From contig OZ241898.1 of the NCBI GenBank assembly GCA_965203525.1, forward strand, positions 3,720,001-3,784,000: a DNA stretch of 64,000 nt, in the 5' to 3' direction. The notes below the pieces were generated by a model. The model was not told the DNA's origin and ran no database searches. It worked only from the letters and a program-made list of their open reading frames with translations. Of this stretch, positions 1 through 7,892 are shown piece after piece. Every line of letters starts with the position of its first letter. The first letter of the stretch is position 1. This DNA comes from WTFV01 sp965203525 (GTDB taxonomy: Bacteria > Acidobacteriota > Vicinamibacteria > Vicinamibacterales > UBA8438). Both the position numbers and the translations under genes were made by a program.

Positions 1-93
1 GGCGTCGCCACGGGGGGCGTCGCCCGCGGCGGACTCGACGCGATGCCTCGTCGTGCGTCCGGTCTTCAAGAGAACGCTGGTGCTGTCGGCCAT
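1..93 (-). CDS. Partial unidentified ORF running off the left edge
   Basis: An open frame starts at an ATG (complement of 91-93) and runs off the window, giving only 31 codons (MADSTSVLL... onward). I do not recognise it, and there is no convincing Shine-Dalgarno sequence before the ATG. It lies on the same strand as, and just downstream of, the small membrane protein at 109-429. It may be a real N-terminus or chance. Confidence 0.25.
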   Translation of the reverse strand, partial: MADSTSVLLKTGRTTRHRVESAAGDAPRGDA

Positions 94-108
94 TTCAGTC
101 GAGCCAAG

Positions 109-429
109 TCAGCACATCCGTGAAGGGAGGCCGGCCGACGACCCGGACGGGCGCGTCTTCCACGCGGCGCCCGCTGCCGGCGCGCCCGTCTCGTCCGCAC
201 GCAGGTCGGAGACGTTGGCCACGATGTTCGCGTGTGCGACGTCGTTGGCGCGGGCTGCGTCGTCGAACCGCCGGTTCATCTCGCCTTTCATGTCGTCGAA
301 CCGCCGGTTCATGTCGTCGAACCGCCGGTTCATGTCGTCGAACCGCCGGTTCACGCCGCGCGTCAGTTGGATGTTGAGTCCGGCGAGCGCGATGGCGGCT
401 CCGATGATGGCGATGGTTTGCGGGTCCAT
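109..429 (-). CDS. Small single-TM protein with MNRRFDD heptad repeats
   Basis: Product of 106 aa of unknown function. The N-terminus (MDPQTIAIIGAAIALAGLNI) is a hydrophobic membrane segment. It is followed by near-exact seven-residue repeats NRRFDDM, which predict a short coiled coil, and then a polar tail. I chose the ATG at 429 because an AGGAGG Shine-Dalgarno lies just upstream (about 434-440). A longer frame from 615 has an arginine-rich, non-protein-like N-terminus. The layout (one membrane segment, then a coiled coil with alternating acid and base) resembles the 103-aa protein at 62361-62672, although the sequences differ. Such proteins often sit beside phage-like genes. The gene is probably real; its role is unknown. 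Confidence 0.7.
   Translation of the reverse strand: MDPQTIAIIGAAIALAGLNIQLTRGVNRRFDDMNRRFDDMNRRFDDMKGEMNRRFDDAARANDVAHANIVANVSDLRADETGAPAAGAAWKTRPSGSSAGLPSRMC
259..353 (-). repeat. 21-bp in-frame tandem repeats encoding MNRRFDD
   Basis: Copies of the plus-strand unit GTCGTCGAACCGCCGGTTCA begin at 259, 292, 313 and 334. The last three are exactly 21 bp apart; the first is separated by a 33-bp step. Because 21 bp is seven codons, copy-number change would lengthen or shorten the coiled coil by whole heptads without breaking the frame. Confidence 0.85.
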
Positions 430-670
430 TCTGCCTCCTTTTCTCTCATTGTAGACGGATGCGATCATGCGCCGTTGGCGCGGGCGATGGCGGCGTGCCT
501 CTTGGCGGCGTGGCAGGTTTCGGGGGCGGGAAGTCGATGACGGCGCCCGCGATGCAATCGGCCGGACGGTGGGCGGCCGCGGCAGCGGTGCGGCCCGCGA
601 GGTCCGCATCGCCATCCCGGACGGCGGCCCGACGAGCGCCGGTTGACAGCCCGTCGGGCCGGGTCGACAA

Positions 671-3600
671 TTGCCGGCCTTGAGCCCTTCCCCCTACACC
701 GAGGACACCCTCGTCCAGCAGACCACCGCCGACTGCCTGGAGGGGCTCGGCTGGGAGTCGGTCTACGCCCACAACCGCGAGGACTTCGGCCCCGGCGGAC
801 TGCTCGGCCGCGCGTCGGACCGCGAGGTGGTGCTGACCCGCCCGTTGCGCGCGGCGCTGGCGGCGCTGAACCCGGACCTGCCGGAAGAAGCGTACGACGA
901 GGCGGTGCGGCGGCTCGCCGGAACCGTCGTCTCGCAGACCCTCGTCGCCGCCAACCGCGAACGGTACGGCCTGATCCGCGACGGCGTGCCGGTCGCCTTC
1001 CGCGGCGGCGACGGCCGGCGGACGCGCCGCCGGCTGCGGGTGATCGACTTCGACGAGCCGGAGAACAACCGCTTCCTCTGCGTGCGCGAGCCGTGGGTGC
1101 GCGGCGACCTGTACCGGCGCCGGCCCGACGTCGTCGGGTTCGTCAACGGCCTGCCGCTGCTGTTCATCGAGTGCAAGAACATCCACCGCGACCTGAAGAC
1201 GGCGTTCGAGAACAACTACGCGGACTACCGCGACACCGTGCCGCACCTCTTCCACCACAACGCGGTGGTGATGTTCGGCAACGGCGAGAAGGCGAAGGTC
1301 GGCTCGATCACCAGCCACTGGGGCCACTTCCACGAGTGGAAGCGGCTGGCCGAAGAAGAGCCGGGCGCGGTGGACATGGAGACGGCGCTGAAGGGCGTCT
1401 GCGGCCGGCGCAACTTCACGGACCTCGTGGAGAACTTCATCCTCTTCGACGACTCCACCGGCGAGACGCGGAAGATCCTGGCCCGCAACCACCAGTTCCT
1501 CGGCGTGAACCGCGCCGTCGAGGCCGTGCGCGGGCGGAAGGACCGCGAAGGGAAGCTCGGCGTCTTCTGGCATACCCAGGGGGCCGGCAAGAGCTATTCG
1601 ATGGTGATGTTCACCCGCAAGGTGCGCCGCCGGCTGGGCGGCCACTTCACGTTCCTGGTGCTCACCGACCGCGACGACCTCGACACGCAGATCTACAAGA
1701 CCTTCGCCGGCTGCGGCGTCGTGGACCACGACCGCGACCCGTGCCGGGCCGCCAGCGGCGAGCACCTGAGCCGGTTGCTGGGCGAGCACAAGTCGCACGT
1801 CTTCTCGCTCATCCAGAAGTTCAACCAGGACGTCGCCCCCGCCGCCGGCTGGACGCGGCGCGACGACGTCATCGTCGTCAGCGACGAGGCGCACCGCACG
1901 CAGTACGGCCGGCTCGCCCTGAACCTGCGCAACGCCCTGCCGCGGGCGAGTTACATCGGGTTCACCGGCACCCCGCTCTTCACCGGAGACGAGCTCACGC
2001 GCCAAGTGTTCGGCGACTACGTGTCGACCTACGACTTCCAGCGCGCGGTCGAGGACGGCGCCACCGTGCCGCTCTACTACGCCGCCCGGGGCGAGGAACT
2101 GGGGGTGGCGATCGACGACCTGAACGAGCGCCTCGCCGAGACGCTGGAAACGCTGGAGGTCGACGGCGTCGACGTCGAGCAGCGACTGGAGAAGGAGCTG
2201 CGGCGCGACTACCACGTCGTCACCGCCGGGAGGCGGCTCGAGCAGGTGGCCCGCGACTTCGTGCGCCACTACTCGGCGGCGTGGGAAAGCGGCAAGGCGA
2301 TGCTGGTCTGCATCGACAAGGTGACCTGCGTGCGGATGCACGGCCTGATCGAGCGCTGCTGGCGCGAGCGCATCGACGAGCTGGAGGCGGAGCACGCGCG
2401 GGCGCCCGGCGAGCAGGAGGCGGTCCACCTGCGGCGGCGCATCGAGTGGATGCGCGAGACGCGCGCGGCCGTCGTCGTGAGCGAGGAGCAGGGCGAGGTG
2501 GAGAAGTTCCGCCGCTGGGACCTGGACGTCGTCCCGCACCGGCGGCTCGTCAAGGAGGGCATGGACCTGCCCGCGGCCCTGCGCGCCCGGCCGCGGTTCC
2601 GCAACCTGCGGCGGATGGCGATCGACCACGCGTTCAAGGAGCCGGAACACCCGTTCCGCATCGCCGTCGTCTGCGCCATGTGGCTCACCGGCTTCGACGT
2701 GCCGAGCCTGGCGACGCTCTACCTCGACAAGCCGCTCAAGGCCCACACGCTGATGCAGGCCATCGCCCGCGCCAACCGGGTCGCCGAGGGGAAGAACAAC
2801 GGCCTGATCGTCGACTACTGCGGCATCCTCCGGCATCTGCGCCGGGCGCTGGCGACGTTCGCCGGCACGCGCGCCGGCGGCGGCGAACGGGAGCTCGAAC
2901 CGGCGCGGCCGGACCGCGCCCTGCTCGCCGAGCTGGCCGAGGCGATCGCGCTGGCGCGGCGCTTTCTCGACGACGGCGGGGCGCCGCTCGACGACGTGAT
3001 CGGCAAGCGGGGCTTCGCGCGCAACGCGGCCATCGTGGCCTGCAAGGAGGCGGCGAACGAGAACGACGAGACCCGCAAGCGTTTCGAGGTGCTGTGCCGC
3101 GAGGTGTTCCGGAAGTTCAAGGCGTGCGTCAATGTCCGCGGCGTCAACGCCCACCGGACCGACCGCGACGCCGTCGACGTCGTCTACCGGAGCCTGCAGC
3201 GCGACCGGGAGCAGGCCGACGTCAGCGACGTGATCCGCCGTCTGCGCGAGGTGGTGGACGCGGCCATCGCCGTGCGGGCGGGCCGAACCGGGGACGAGAG
3301 GCCGACGTACGACGTCAGCGCGATCGACTTCGACCGCCTCAAGCGGGAGTTCGAGCGCAGCCGCTCCCGGCGGACCGCGGTGCAGACGCTCCGGCAGGCC
3401 GTGGAACGACGGCTCCGGCGCCTGCTGGCGCGCAACCCCCTGCGGACCGACTTCCAGCAACACTACGAGCGGATCGTCGCGGAGTACAACCGCGAGAAGG
3501 ACCGCGTGACCATCGAGCGCACGTTCGAAGAGCTGCTCGATTTCGTCCGGGCACTGGAGGAAGAGGAAAGCCGCGCGCTCCGGGAGGGATTGGACGAAGA

Positions 3601-3922
3601 ATCGCTGGCGATCTTCGACCTGCTGAAGAAGCCGGACCTGGGCGGCGCCGACGTGGCCCGCATCAAGACCGTCGCGAAGGAGTTGCTGCGGACGTTGAAG
3701 GCCGAGAAGCTCCGCGTCGACCAGTGGCGCGAGAAGGAGGCGACCCGGAGCGCCGTCCAGGTCGCGATCCACGACTTCCTCTACAGCGACGAGACCGGCC
3801 TGCCCGCCGGCGCCTACTCGGACGAAGACGTGACGGCGCGGTCGGAGGCCGTGTTCACGCACGTCTTCCACGCCTACCCGACCGTGCCGTCGCCGTTCTA
3901 CGACGACGCGGCGGCGGCCTGA
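671..3922 (+). CDS. hsdR: Type I restriction enzyme R subunit (HsdR-like)
   Basis: Product of 1083 aa, the usual length for HsdR. This is the ATP-driven translocase and endonuclease of type I restriction. The N-terminal nuclease has D near residue 153 in RRRPDVVGF followed by FIECKN, a PD-(D/E)xK site. The helicase core has Walker A HTQGAGKS near 301-307, a DEAH box (VVSDEAHRTQYG) near 404 and motif III GFTGTPLF. The late motif QAIARANRV and a long helical C-terminal region follow. The likely start is TTG at 671; TTG at 680 is also in frame. No hsdM or hsdS lies nearby: the gene upstream is a small unrelated protein and the one downstream is convergent. The subunit is therefore an orphan here or works with partners elsewhere. 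Confidence 0.9.
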   Translation: MPALSPSPYTEDTLVQQTTADCLEGLGWESVYAHNREDFGPGGLLGRASDREVVLTRPLRAALAALNPDLPEEAYDEAVRRLAGTVVSQTLVAANRERYGLIRDGVPVAFRGGDGRRTRRRLRVIDFDEPENNRFLCVREPWVRGDLYRRRPDVVGFVNGLPLLFIECKNIHRDLKTAFENNYADYRDTVPHLFHHNAVVMFGNGEKAKVGSITSHWGHFHEWKRLAEEEPGAVDMETALKGVCGRRNFTDLVENFILFDDSTGETRKILARNHQFLGVNRAVEAVRGRKDREGKLGVFWHTQGAGKSYSMVMFTRKVRRRLGGHFTFLVLTDRDDLDTQIYKTFAGCGVVDHDRDPCRAASGEHLSRLLGEHKSHVFSLIQKFNQDVAPAAGWTRRDDVIVVSDEAHRTQYGRLALNLRNALPRASYIGFTGTPLFTGDELTRQVFGDYVSTYDFQRAVEDGATVPLYYAARGEELGVAIDDLNERLAETLETLEVDGVDVEQRLEKELRRDYHVVTAGRRLEQVARDFVRHYSAAWESGKAMLVCIDKVTCVRMHGLIERCWRERIDELEAEHARAPGEQEAVHLRRRIEWMRETRAAVVVSEEQGEVEKFRRWDLDVVPHRRLVKEGMDLPAALRARPRFRNLRRMAIDHAFKEPEHPFRIAVVCAMWLTGFDVPSLATLYLDKPLKAHTLMQAIARANRVAEGKNNGLIVDYCGILRHLRRALATFAGTRAGGGERELEPARPDRALLAELAEAIALARRFLDDGGAPLDDVIGKRGFARNAAIVACKEAANENDETRKRFEVLCREVFRKFKACVNVRGVNAHRTDRDAVDVVYRSLQRDREQADVSDVIRRLREVVDAAIAVRAGRTGDERPTYDVSAIDFDRLKREFERSRSRRTAVQTLRQAVERRLRRLLARNPLRTDFQQHYERIVAEYNREKDRVTIERTFEELLDFVRALEEEESRALREGLDEESLAIFDLLKKPDLGGADVARIKTVAKELLRTLKAEKLRVDQWREKEATRSAVQVAIHDFLYSDETGLPAGAYSDEDVTARSEAVFTHVFHAYPTVPSPFYDDAAAA

Positions 3923-3941
3923 CGGCGGCCGGCCGGCGTTC

Positions 3942-4706
3942 TCACCGCGGCTCCACCGTCACGTCGCCGATCCGCACCTGCGACAGCAACCGCATGCGGT
4001 TGGCCACGTAGTCGGGCGTCAGCGTGTCGACCGGCACCTTCCCGCCGTCGACGGCGTAGTTGTCCTGGTCGGAGAACAGCACGCCGCCGACGCGTTCGAA
4101 CGAGGTCGCCCGCCGGAACCGGAGCCCGTTGTCGAAGTCGTAGCCGAACTGCTCGACGCGGCCGGTTTCCGGGTCGAACCAGAACGTGTAGGCGTCGTCG
4201 GCGTCGTTGCTCGTGCCGGGCGTGAACGACACCTTCACGCGGTGCAGGTCGCGGCCGTTCCAGCGGTCGAGGCCCCGGTCCTCGAAGTGGACGTCGTCCC
4301 CCTTCAGCGTGTACGGCAGCAGGGGGAAGAAGACGCGGGCGTTGACGAAGGTGGTGGCGCGGCGCTCGCCCTCGGCGTCGAGGTCGGTCTCCACGCCGCC
4401 GCGCCACTCGGTGACGCCGTCGTTCGTCAGCCGGACGCGGCGCTCCGGCCGGTCGCCGCGGGCCGGGTCCGTCACGACGTACTCGAATTCGCCCCCGTTC
4501 CGGGTCGCCTCGACGTCGAAGCCGCCCGAGAGCGACGTGATGGTCATCGTGATCTTCGAGTTCTCGTAGAGGGGGCCGCCGTGGTACGCGATGGACCGCG
4601 CCACGATGCCGGGCAGGTCCGGGTCGGGCGCGGCGGCTCCCCCGCAGGCCGTCGAGAAGGAGATGGCGGCGGCGAGCGCGGCGGCGGCGGCGTGGCGTGC
4701 GTGCAT
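3942..4706 (-). CDS. Secreted lipoprotein-like protein, DUF6503-like
   Basis: Product of 254 aa. A signal peptide ends in FSTACGG, a plausible lipoprotein cysteine although the -3 residue is not the usual Leu. The mature part contains SIAYHGGPLYENSKI and later YTFWFDPETGRVEQF and RATSFERVGGV, an outer-membrane-lipoprotein-like beta fold I associate with DUF6503. Its biochemical role is unknown. The ATG at 4706, preceded by GAGGGAAC, was chosen over the ORF's far upstream start because it places the signal peptide at the N-terminus. The gene is convergent with hsdR, with 19 bp between their stops. Confidence 0.7.
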   Translation of the reverse strand: MHARHAAAAALAAAISFSTACGGAAAPDPDLPGIVARSIAYHGGPLYENSKITMTITSLSGGFDVEATRNGGEFEYVVTDPARGDRPERRVRLTNDGVTEWRGGVETDLDAEGERRATTFVNARVFFPLLPYTLKGDDVHFEDRGLDRWNGRDLHRVKVSFTPGTSNDADDAYTFWFDPETGRVEQFGYDFDNGLRFRRATSFERVGGVLFSDQDNYAVDGGKVPVDTLTPDYVANRMRLLSQVRIGDVTVEPR

Positions 4707-4897
4707 GGCTCGTTCCCTCGGTCCGATCGGGTTGCTGCTCTCCTGACAGTCTATCGCGGTTGCCGGCCGGCGTTCGCCGGCGCGGCGCGGCGGCCTGAAA
4801 TCAACCGGACCCGCAACGCCGCGGCGCGATGCGCGATCGCGCGCCCCCATCCCTCGGAACGAGCGCCGCACGACGCGCCATCATCGATAATCACCGG

Positions 4898-5830
4898 ATG
4901 CCCGACCGCGTCCGCGTCTTCGCCCCGGCCACCGCCTCCAACCTCGGCCCCGGATTCGACGTGCTGGGCCTGGCCCTCGAACGCCCCGGCGATCTGGTGG
5001 AAGCCGAGCTCCGCGACCGGCCCGGCGTGGAGCTCGTCGAGGTGACCGGGGCCGACTCGCTCAGCACCGACCCGCGGGAGAACGTGGTCGGCATCGCCGC
5101 CGCCGCCGCGCTCGAACGGCTGCCCGCCGGCCGCGGCGTCCGCCTGTGGCTACGCAAGCAGATGCCGCTCGGCAGCGGCCTCGGCAGCTCGGCCGCCAGC
5201 AGCGTGGGGGGCGCCGTGGCGGTCGACGCGCTGTTCGGCGGGACGCTCTCGACCGGCGACCTCGTCGCCTGCGCGCTACGCGGCGAGGCGGCGGCCTCGG
5301 GCACGGCGCACGCCGACAACGTCGCGCCCTGCGTGCTCGGCGGCATCGTCCTGATCCGCGCCACCGACCCGCTCGACCTCGTCCGGCTGCCGGTGCCCGA
5401 CGCGCTCCGCGTGGTGCTGGTCCACCCGCACACGCAGGTGCTGACCGCGGCGGCGCGGCGGCTGGTGGCCGAGCGGCGGTTCACCATCGGACAGGCGGTC
5501 GCCAACCTGGGCAACGTGGCCGCGCTGGTGACCGCCCTCCACCGCGGCGACCTCGGACTGCTGGGCCGCAGCATCCGGGACGCGCTGGTCGAGCCGGTTC
5601 GCGCGCCGCTCGTGCCCGCGTTCCCCGCGGTCAGGCAGGCCGCGCTGGACGCCGGCGCCCTCGGCTGCTCGATCTCCGGCTCGGGACCAAGCGTCCTCGC
5701 CTTCGCCGACTCGGACGCGTCGGCCGCCGCGGTGGCCGGCGCGATGCAGGCCGCGTTCGCCCGCGCCGGTCTCGAAAGCGACCGCTACGCGGGGCCCGTG
5801 AACACGGCCGGCGCGCGCGTCCTGGCGTGA
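4898..5830 (+). CDS. thrB: Homoserine kinase
   Basis: Product of 310 aa. It phosphorylates homoserine with ATP, the step before threonine synthase, in the cytoplasm. It is a GHMP kinase: the N-terminus has FAPATASNLGPGFDVLGLAL, the phosphate-binding loop is PLGSGLGSSAAS near residue 88, and the C-terminal motif GCSISGSGPSVLAF closes the active site. Length and motif order are normal for ThrB. ATG at 4898 directly precedes the conserved start of the family; the upstream ribosome site is weak. No thrC or hom lies next to it, so threonine synthesis genes are dispersed here. Confidence 0.93.
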   Translation: MPDRVRVFAPATASNLGPGFDVLGLALERPGDLVEAELRDRPGVELVEVTGADSLSTDPRENVVGIAAAAALERLPAGRGVRLWLRKQMPLGSGLGSSAASSVGGAVAVDALFGGTLSTGDLVACALRGEAAASGTAHADNVAPCVLGGIVLIRATDPLDLVRLPVPDALRVVLVHPHTQVLTAAARRLVAERRFTIGQAVANLGNVAALVTALHRGDLGLLGRSIRDALVEPVRAPLVPAFPAVRQAALDAGALGCSISGSGPSVLAFADSDASAAAVAGAMQAAFARAGLESDRYAGPVNTAGARVLA

Positions 5831-5848
5831 CCCGCCGGCCCCGGTGAC

Positions 5849-5874
5849 GGCTCCGGGTCCCGGGACCCGGAGCC
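5849..5874 (+). terminator. Perfect 26-bp palindrome after thrB
   Basis: Two 13-base arms (GGCTCCGGGTCCC and its complement) meet with no spacer, 18 bp after the thrB stop. RNA from it would fold into a very stable hairpin. There is no T-run, so it could be a Rho-assisted or barrier hairpin or simply a palindrome. Its last base overlaps the first copy of the repeat at 5874. Confidence 0.5.
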
Positions 5875-5979
5875 TGCCGGTGTCGTCGAGCGGCCTCCCG
5901 CGCGCGCCACATGGTCGCGCGCCGTCTGCCTCGATCTCGACCACGTCTGCCGGTGTCGTCGAGCGGCCTCCCGCGCGCG
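5874..5979. repeat. Direct repeat of 33 bp at 73-bp offset
   Basis: A 33-bp sequence beginning CTGCCGGTGTCGTCGAGCGG occurs exactly twice, at 5874 and 5947. About 40 bp of unrelated sequence separates the copies. It lies between thrB and the convergent FetB-like gene and codes for nothing recognisable. Confidence 0.85.
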
Positions 5980-6003
5980 TCCCGGCCCGACCGGCGCCGC
6001 CGA

Positions 6004-6732
6004 TCATCCGCCGCCGCGCCGCGGGCGCTGCAGCGCCAGAAAGCACGCCGCCGACATCCCCGCCGCCCCGAACAGCATGCACATCACCATGATCTGGTAG
6101 CGCACCGCGATCAGGGGCGAGACGCCGGACAGGATCTGGCCGGTCATCATCCCCGGCAGCGACACGAGGCCGACCGCGAAGAGCGTGTTGACCTGCGGGA
6201 TGAGCGCCGAGCGCAGGGCGACGGGGCGCGCGTCGTGGTACGGCGCCCCGCGGGCGAGCTCGGCGTCGAGCCGTTCCGCGGACAGGCTGACGGCGTTCAT
6301 CGCCGCGGCGAAGACCATGCCGCCGAGCGGGATCAGCACCGTCGGGTCGTGCCACGGGTCGGCGGCCAGGACGCCTTGCGTGACCAGGGCCAGGGTCGTC
6401 AGCCCGCCGGCGCCGATCGCGGCCAGGGCCCGCGGGTAGACGGCCCGGCGGCGGCGCGCCACCGGCCGCAGGGAAATCCAGCCCGCCGCGGTCAGCATCA
6501 CCGTCAGCGCGCCGAGCACGACGGCCGGCCGCCCGGCGCCGAAGAGGAACGTCAGCACGTAACCGACGAGCGCGAGCTGCGCGATCATGCGTCCGACGCC
6601 GTGGAGCGCGGCGCCGGCGCCGGCCGACCAGCGCCGGAGGATGGCGAGCACCACCAGCGCCGGGAGCAGCGAGAGACCGAGGTTGGAGAGGGGAATCGCG
6701 TCGACGGAGCCGGTCATGTCGCCGTGGAGCAT
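6004..6732 (-). CDS. fetB: UPF0014 family permease, FetB-like
   Basis: Product of 242 aa with about seven hydrophobic segments. The C-terminal block VSLPGMMTGQILSGV followed by SPLIAVRYQI is characteristic of UPF0014 membrane proteins. In E. coli the member FetB (259 aa) pairs with the ATPase FetA to export iron. No FetA-like ATPase is adjacent here, so either a distant ATPase serves it or it has another role. ATG at 6732 is used; ATG at 6717 is an alternative, and neither has a strong ribosome site. The gene is convergent with thrB. Confidence 0.82.
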   Translation of the reverse strand: MLHGDMTGSVDAIPLSNLGLSLLPALVVLAILRRWSAGAGAALHGVGRMIAQLALVGYVLTFLFGAGRPAVVLGALTVMLTAAGWISLRPVARRRRAVYPRALAAIGAGGLTTLALVTQGVLAADPWHDPTVLIPLGGMVFAAAMNAVSLSAERLDAELARGAPYHDARPVALRSALIPQVNTLFAVGLVSLPGMMTGQILSGVSPLIAVRYQIMVMCMLFGAAGMSAACFLALQRPRRGGG

Positions 6733-6800
6733 ACCGCGGGACCGGCGCTTCCCCCCGGCCGCCGGCCGCGGGGCGGGCCTTGTGGCGGCGCCGCGGCCGC

Positions 6801-6903
6801 GGCGCCGGCGACCGGGCGACCGGTGCGTTGCGGTCCGGAGCGCGGCGGACCCGGCTCACGGCACTGCCGGGGCGCCGGCGACCGGGCGGCCGGTGCGTTG
6901 CGG
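6801..6903. repeat. Direct repeat of 33 bp at 70-bp offset
   Basis: A 33-bp sequence starting GGCGCCGGCGACCGGGCG is present at 6801 and again at 6871 with one mismatch. A shorter related piece (GGCCGGTCCGTTGCGGC) follows near 6968. The block fills the 279-bp gap between the FetB-like and PspC genes. Confidence 0.8.
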
Positions 6904-7011
6904 CGGTGGACCGGACCGCGGCGGCTGGTGCGCTCGAAAGCGGCGCCGCGGCGCCCCCGGTGACGGCGGCCGGTCCGTTGCGGCCCGGGGCGGCTGGACG
7001 CGCCGCCGCGG

Positions 7012-7584
7012 CTACTCCGCGCCGGCGGCCGGCGCGGCGTCCGACGCGGGGGCGGGCGGCGGTGTCGGGGGCGGGTCGGCCGGAATCACCGTCGCCTCCG
7101 GCATGATGAACCAGGCCGCCGCGTAGGCGAACAGCCCGAAGACCACGAAGCCGGGGAAGATCGAGAGCAGGACCCACACCACGCGCACCGCCGTCACGTC
7201 GACGGTGAAGTACTCCGCGATGCCGCCGCACACGCCGGCCACGGTGGCGTCGCCGGCGGACCGTTGCAGCCGCTTGCGGCCGACGCGGACCGGCTCCGAG
7301 CCCGGCTCCGCTTCCGGCACGATGATCCAGGCGACGACGTAGGCGAGCACGCCGAGCAGGATCGTTCCGGGCACGATGGAAAGGATGATCCAGGCCACCC
7401 GGATGAAGACCGGATCGGTGTCGAGATACCGCGCGATGCCGCCGCAGACGCCGGCGAGCCTGCGATCCACCTGGGAACGCCGCAACGGCGTCGGGAAAAG
7501 GGACGACGTCCCCCGGCGCCGGCCGCAGAACGGACAGTAGGACCCTTCGTCCGGTACTTCGCGCTGGCAGTGCGTGCAGGTCAT
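7012..7584 (-). CDS. Zinc-ribbon protein with two PspC domains
   Basis: Product of 190 aa. It opens with a zinc ribbon (CTHC...CPFC, about residues 3-20). Two PspC domains follow, each with the signature AGVCGGIA (near 44 and 117) and a hydrophobic pair, then a Pro/Ala-rich tail. PspC is the inner-membrane sensor of the phage-shock envelope stress response, but no pspA or pspF is nearby. The duplication of the domain is clear from the paired segments VCGGIARYLDTDP and VCGGIAEYFTVDV. ATG at 7584 with a GGTGAG ribosome site was chosen over an upstream frame without family similarity. Confidence 0.85.
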   Translation of the reverse strand: MTCTHCQREVPDEGSYCPFCGRRRGTSSLFPTPLRRSQVDRRLAGVCGGIARYLDTDPVFIRVAWIILSIVPGTILLGVLAYVVAWIIVPEAEPGSEPVRVGRKRLQRSAGDATVAGVCGGIAEYFTVDVTAVRVVWVLLSIFPGFVVFGLFAYAAAWFIMPEATVIPADPPPTPPPAPASDAAPAAGAE

Positions 7585-7788
7585 CTCACCCTCTCTTGCG
7601 GTTCGCGTGCGGTCGGGACGGCGAAGCGGGGGCAACCCGGCTGCAACCCGGCTGCAACCCCGCCGCCGCGTCGTCGTACATGCAGATACGCAACCGCCGG
7701 GCGCGGGTTCCGGATGACGCGGGACGAGTTTCGACCGGGAGATCATATGGAGGATTGCCCGCGCACGGGGGTAACCGGCATGCAGCCC

Positions 7789-7892
7789 CTTCAATCCGTC
7801 CGGGACGGAAAGACGGCGGTTCCCCCCGGGGGCCGCATCGCCGGCGTGCGGGTCGAGGTCGCTTCAATCCGTCCGGGACGGAAAGACGGCGG
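7789..7892 (-). repeat. Two 31-bp repeats, 73 bp apart, CRISPR-like in shape
   Basis: A 31-bp sequence containing CAATCCGTCCGGGACGGA occurs exactly at 7789-7819 and 7862-7892, with a 42-bp non-repeated stretch between. On the minus strand it ends in GGACGGATTGAAG and has a CCGTCC/GGACGG inverted pair, so it resembles a type I CRISPR repeat. Only two copies exist, no cas genes are near, and the copy at 7862 encodes the last residues of the propeller protein. A partial duplication of that gene's 3' end is the better reading. Confidence 0.6.

Noticed and set aside
446..3871. 1141-aa antisense frame opposite hsdR
   Set aside because: Very high GC makes long antisense frames common. It lacks domain motifs, and the plus-strand HsdR motifs are unambiguous.
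7789..7892. CRISPR array
   Set aside because: Only two repeats, one inside a coding gene, and no cas genes; kept as an ordinary repeat.
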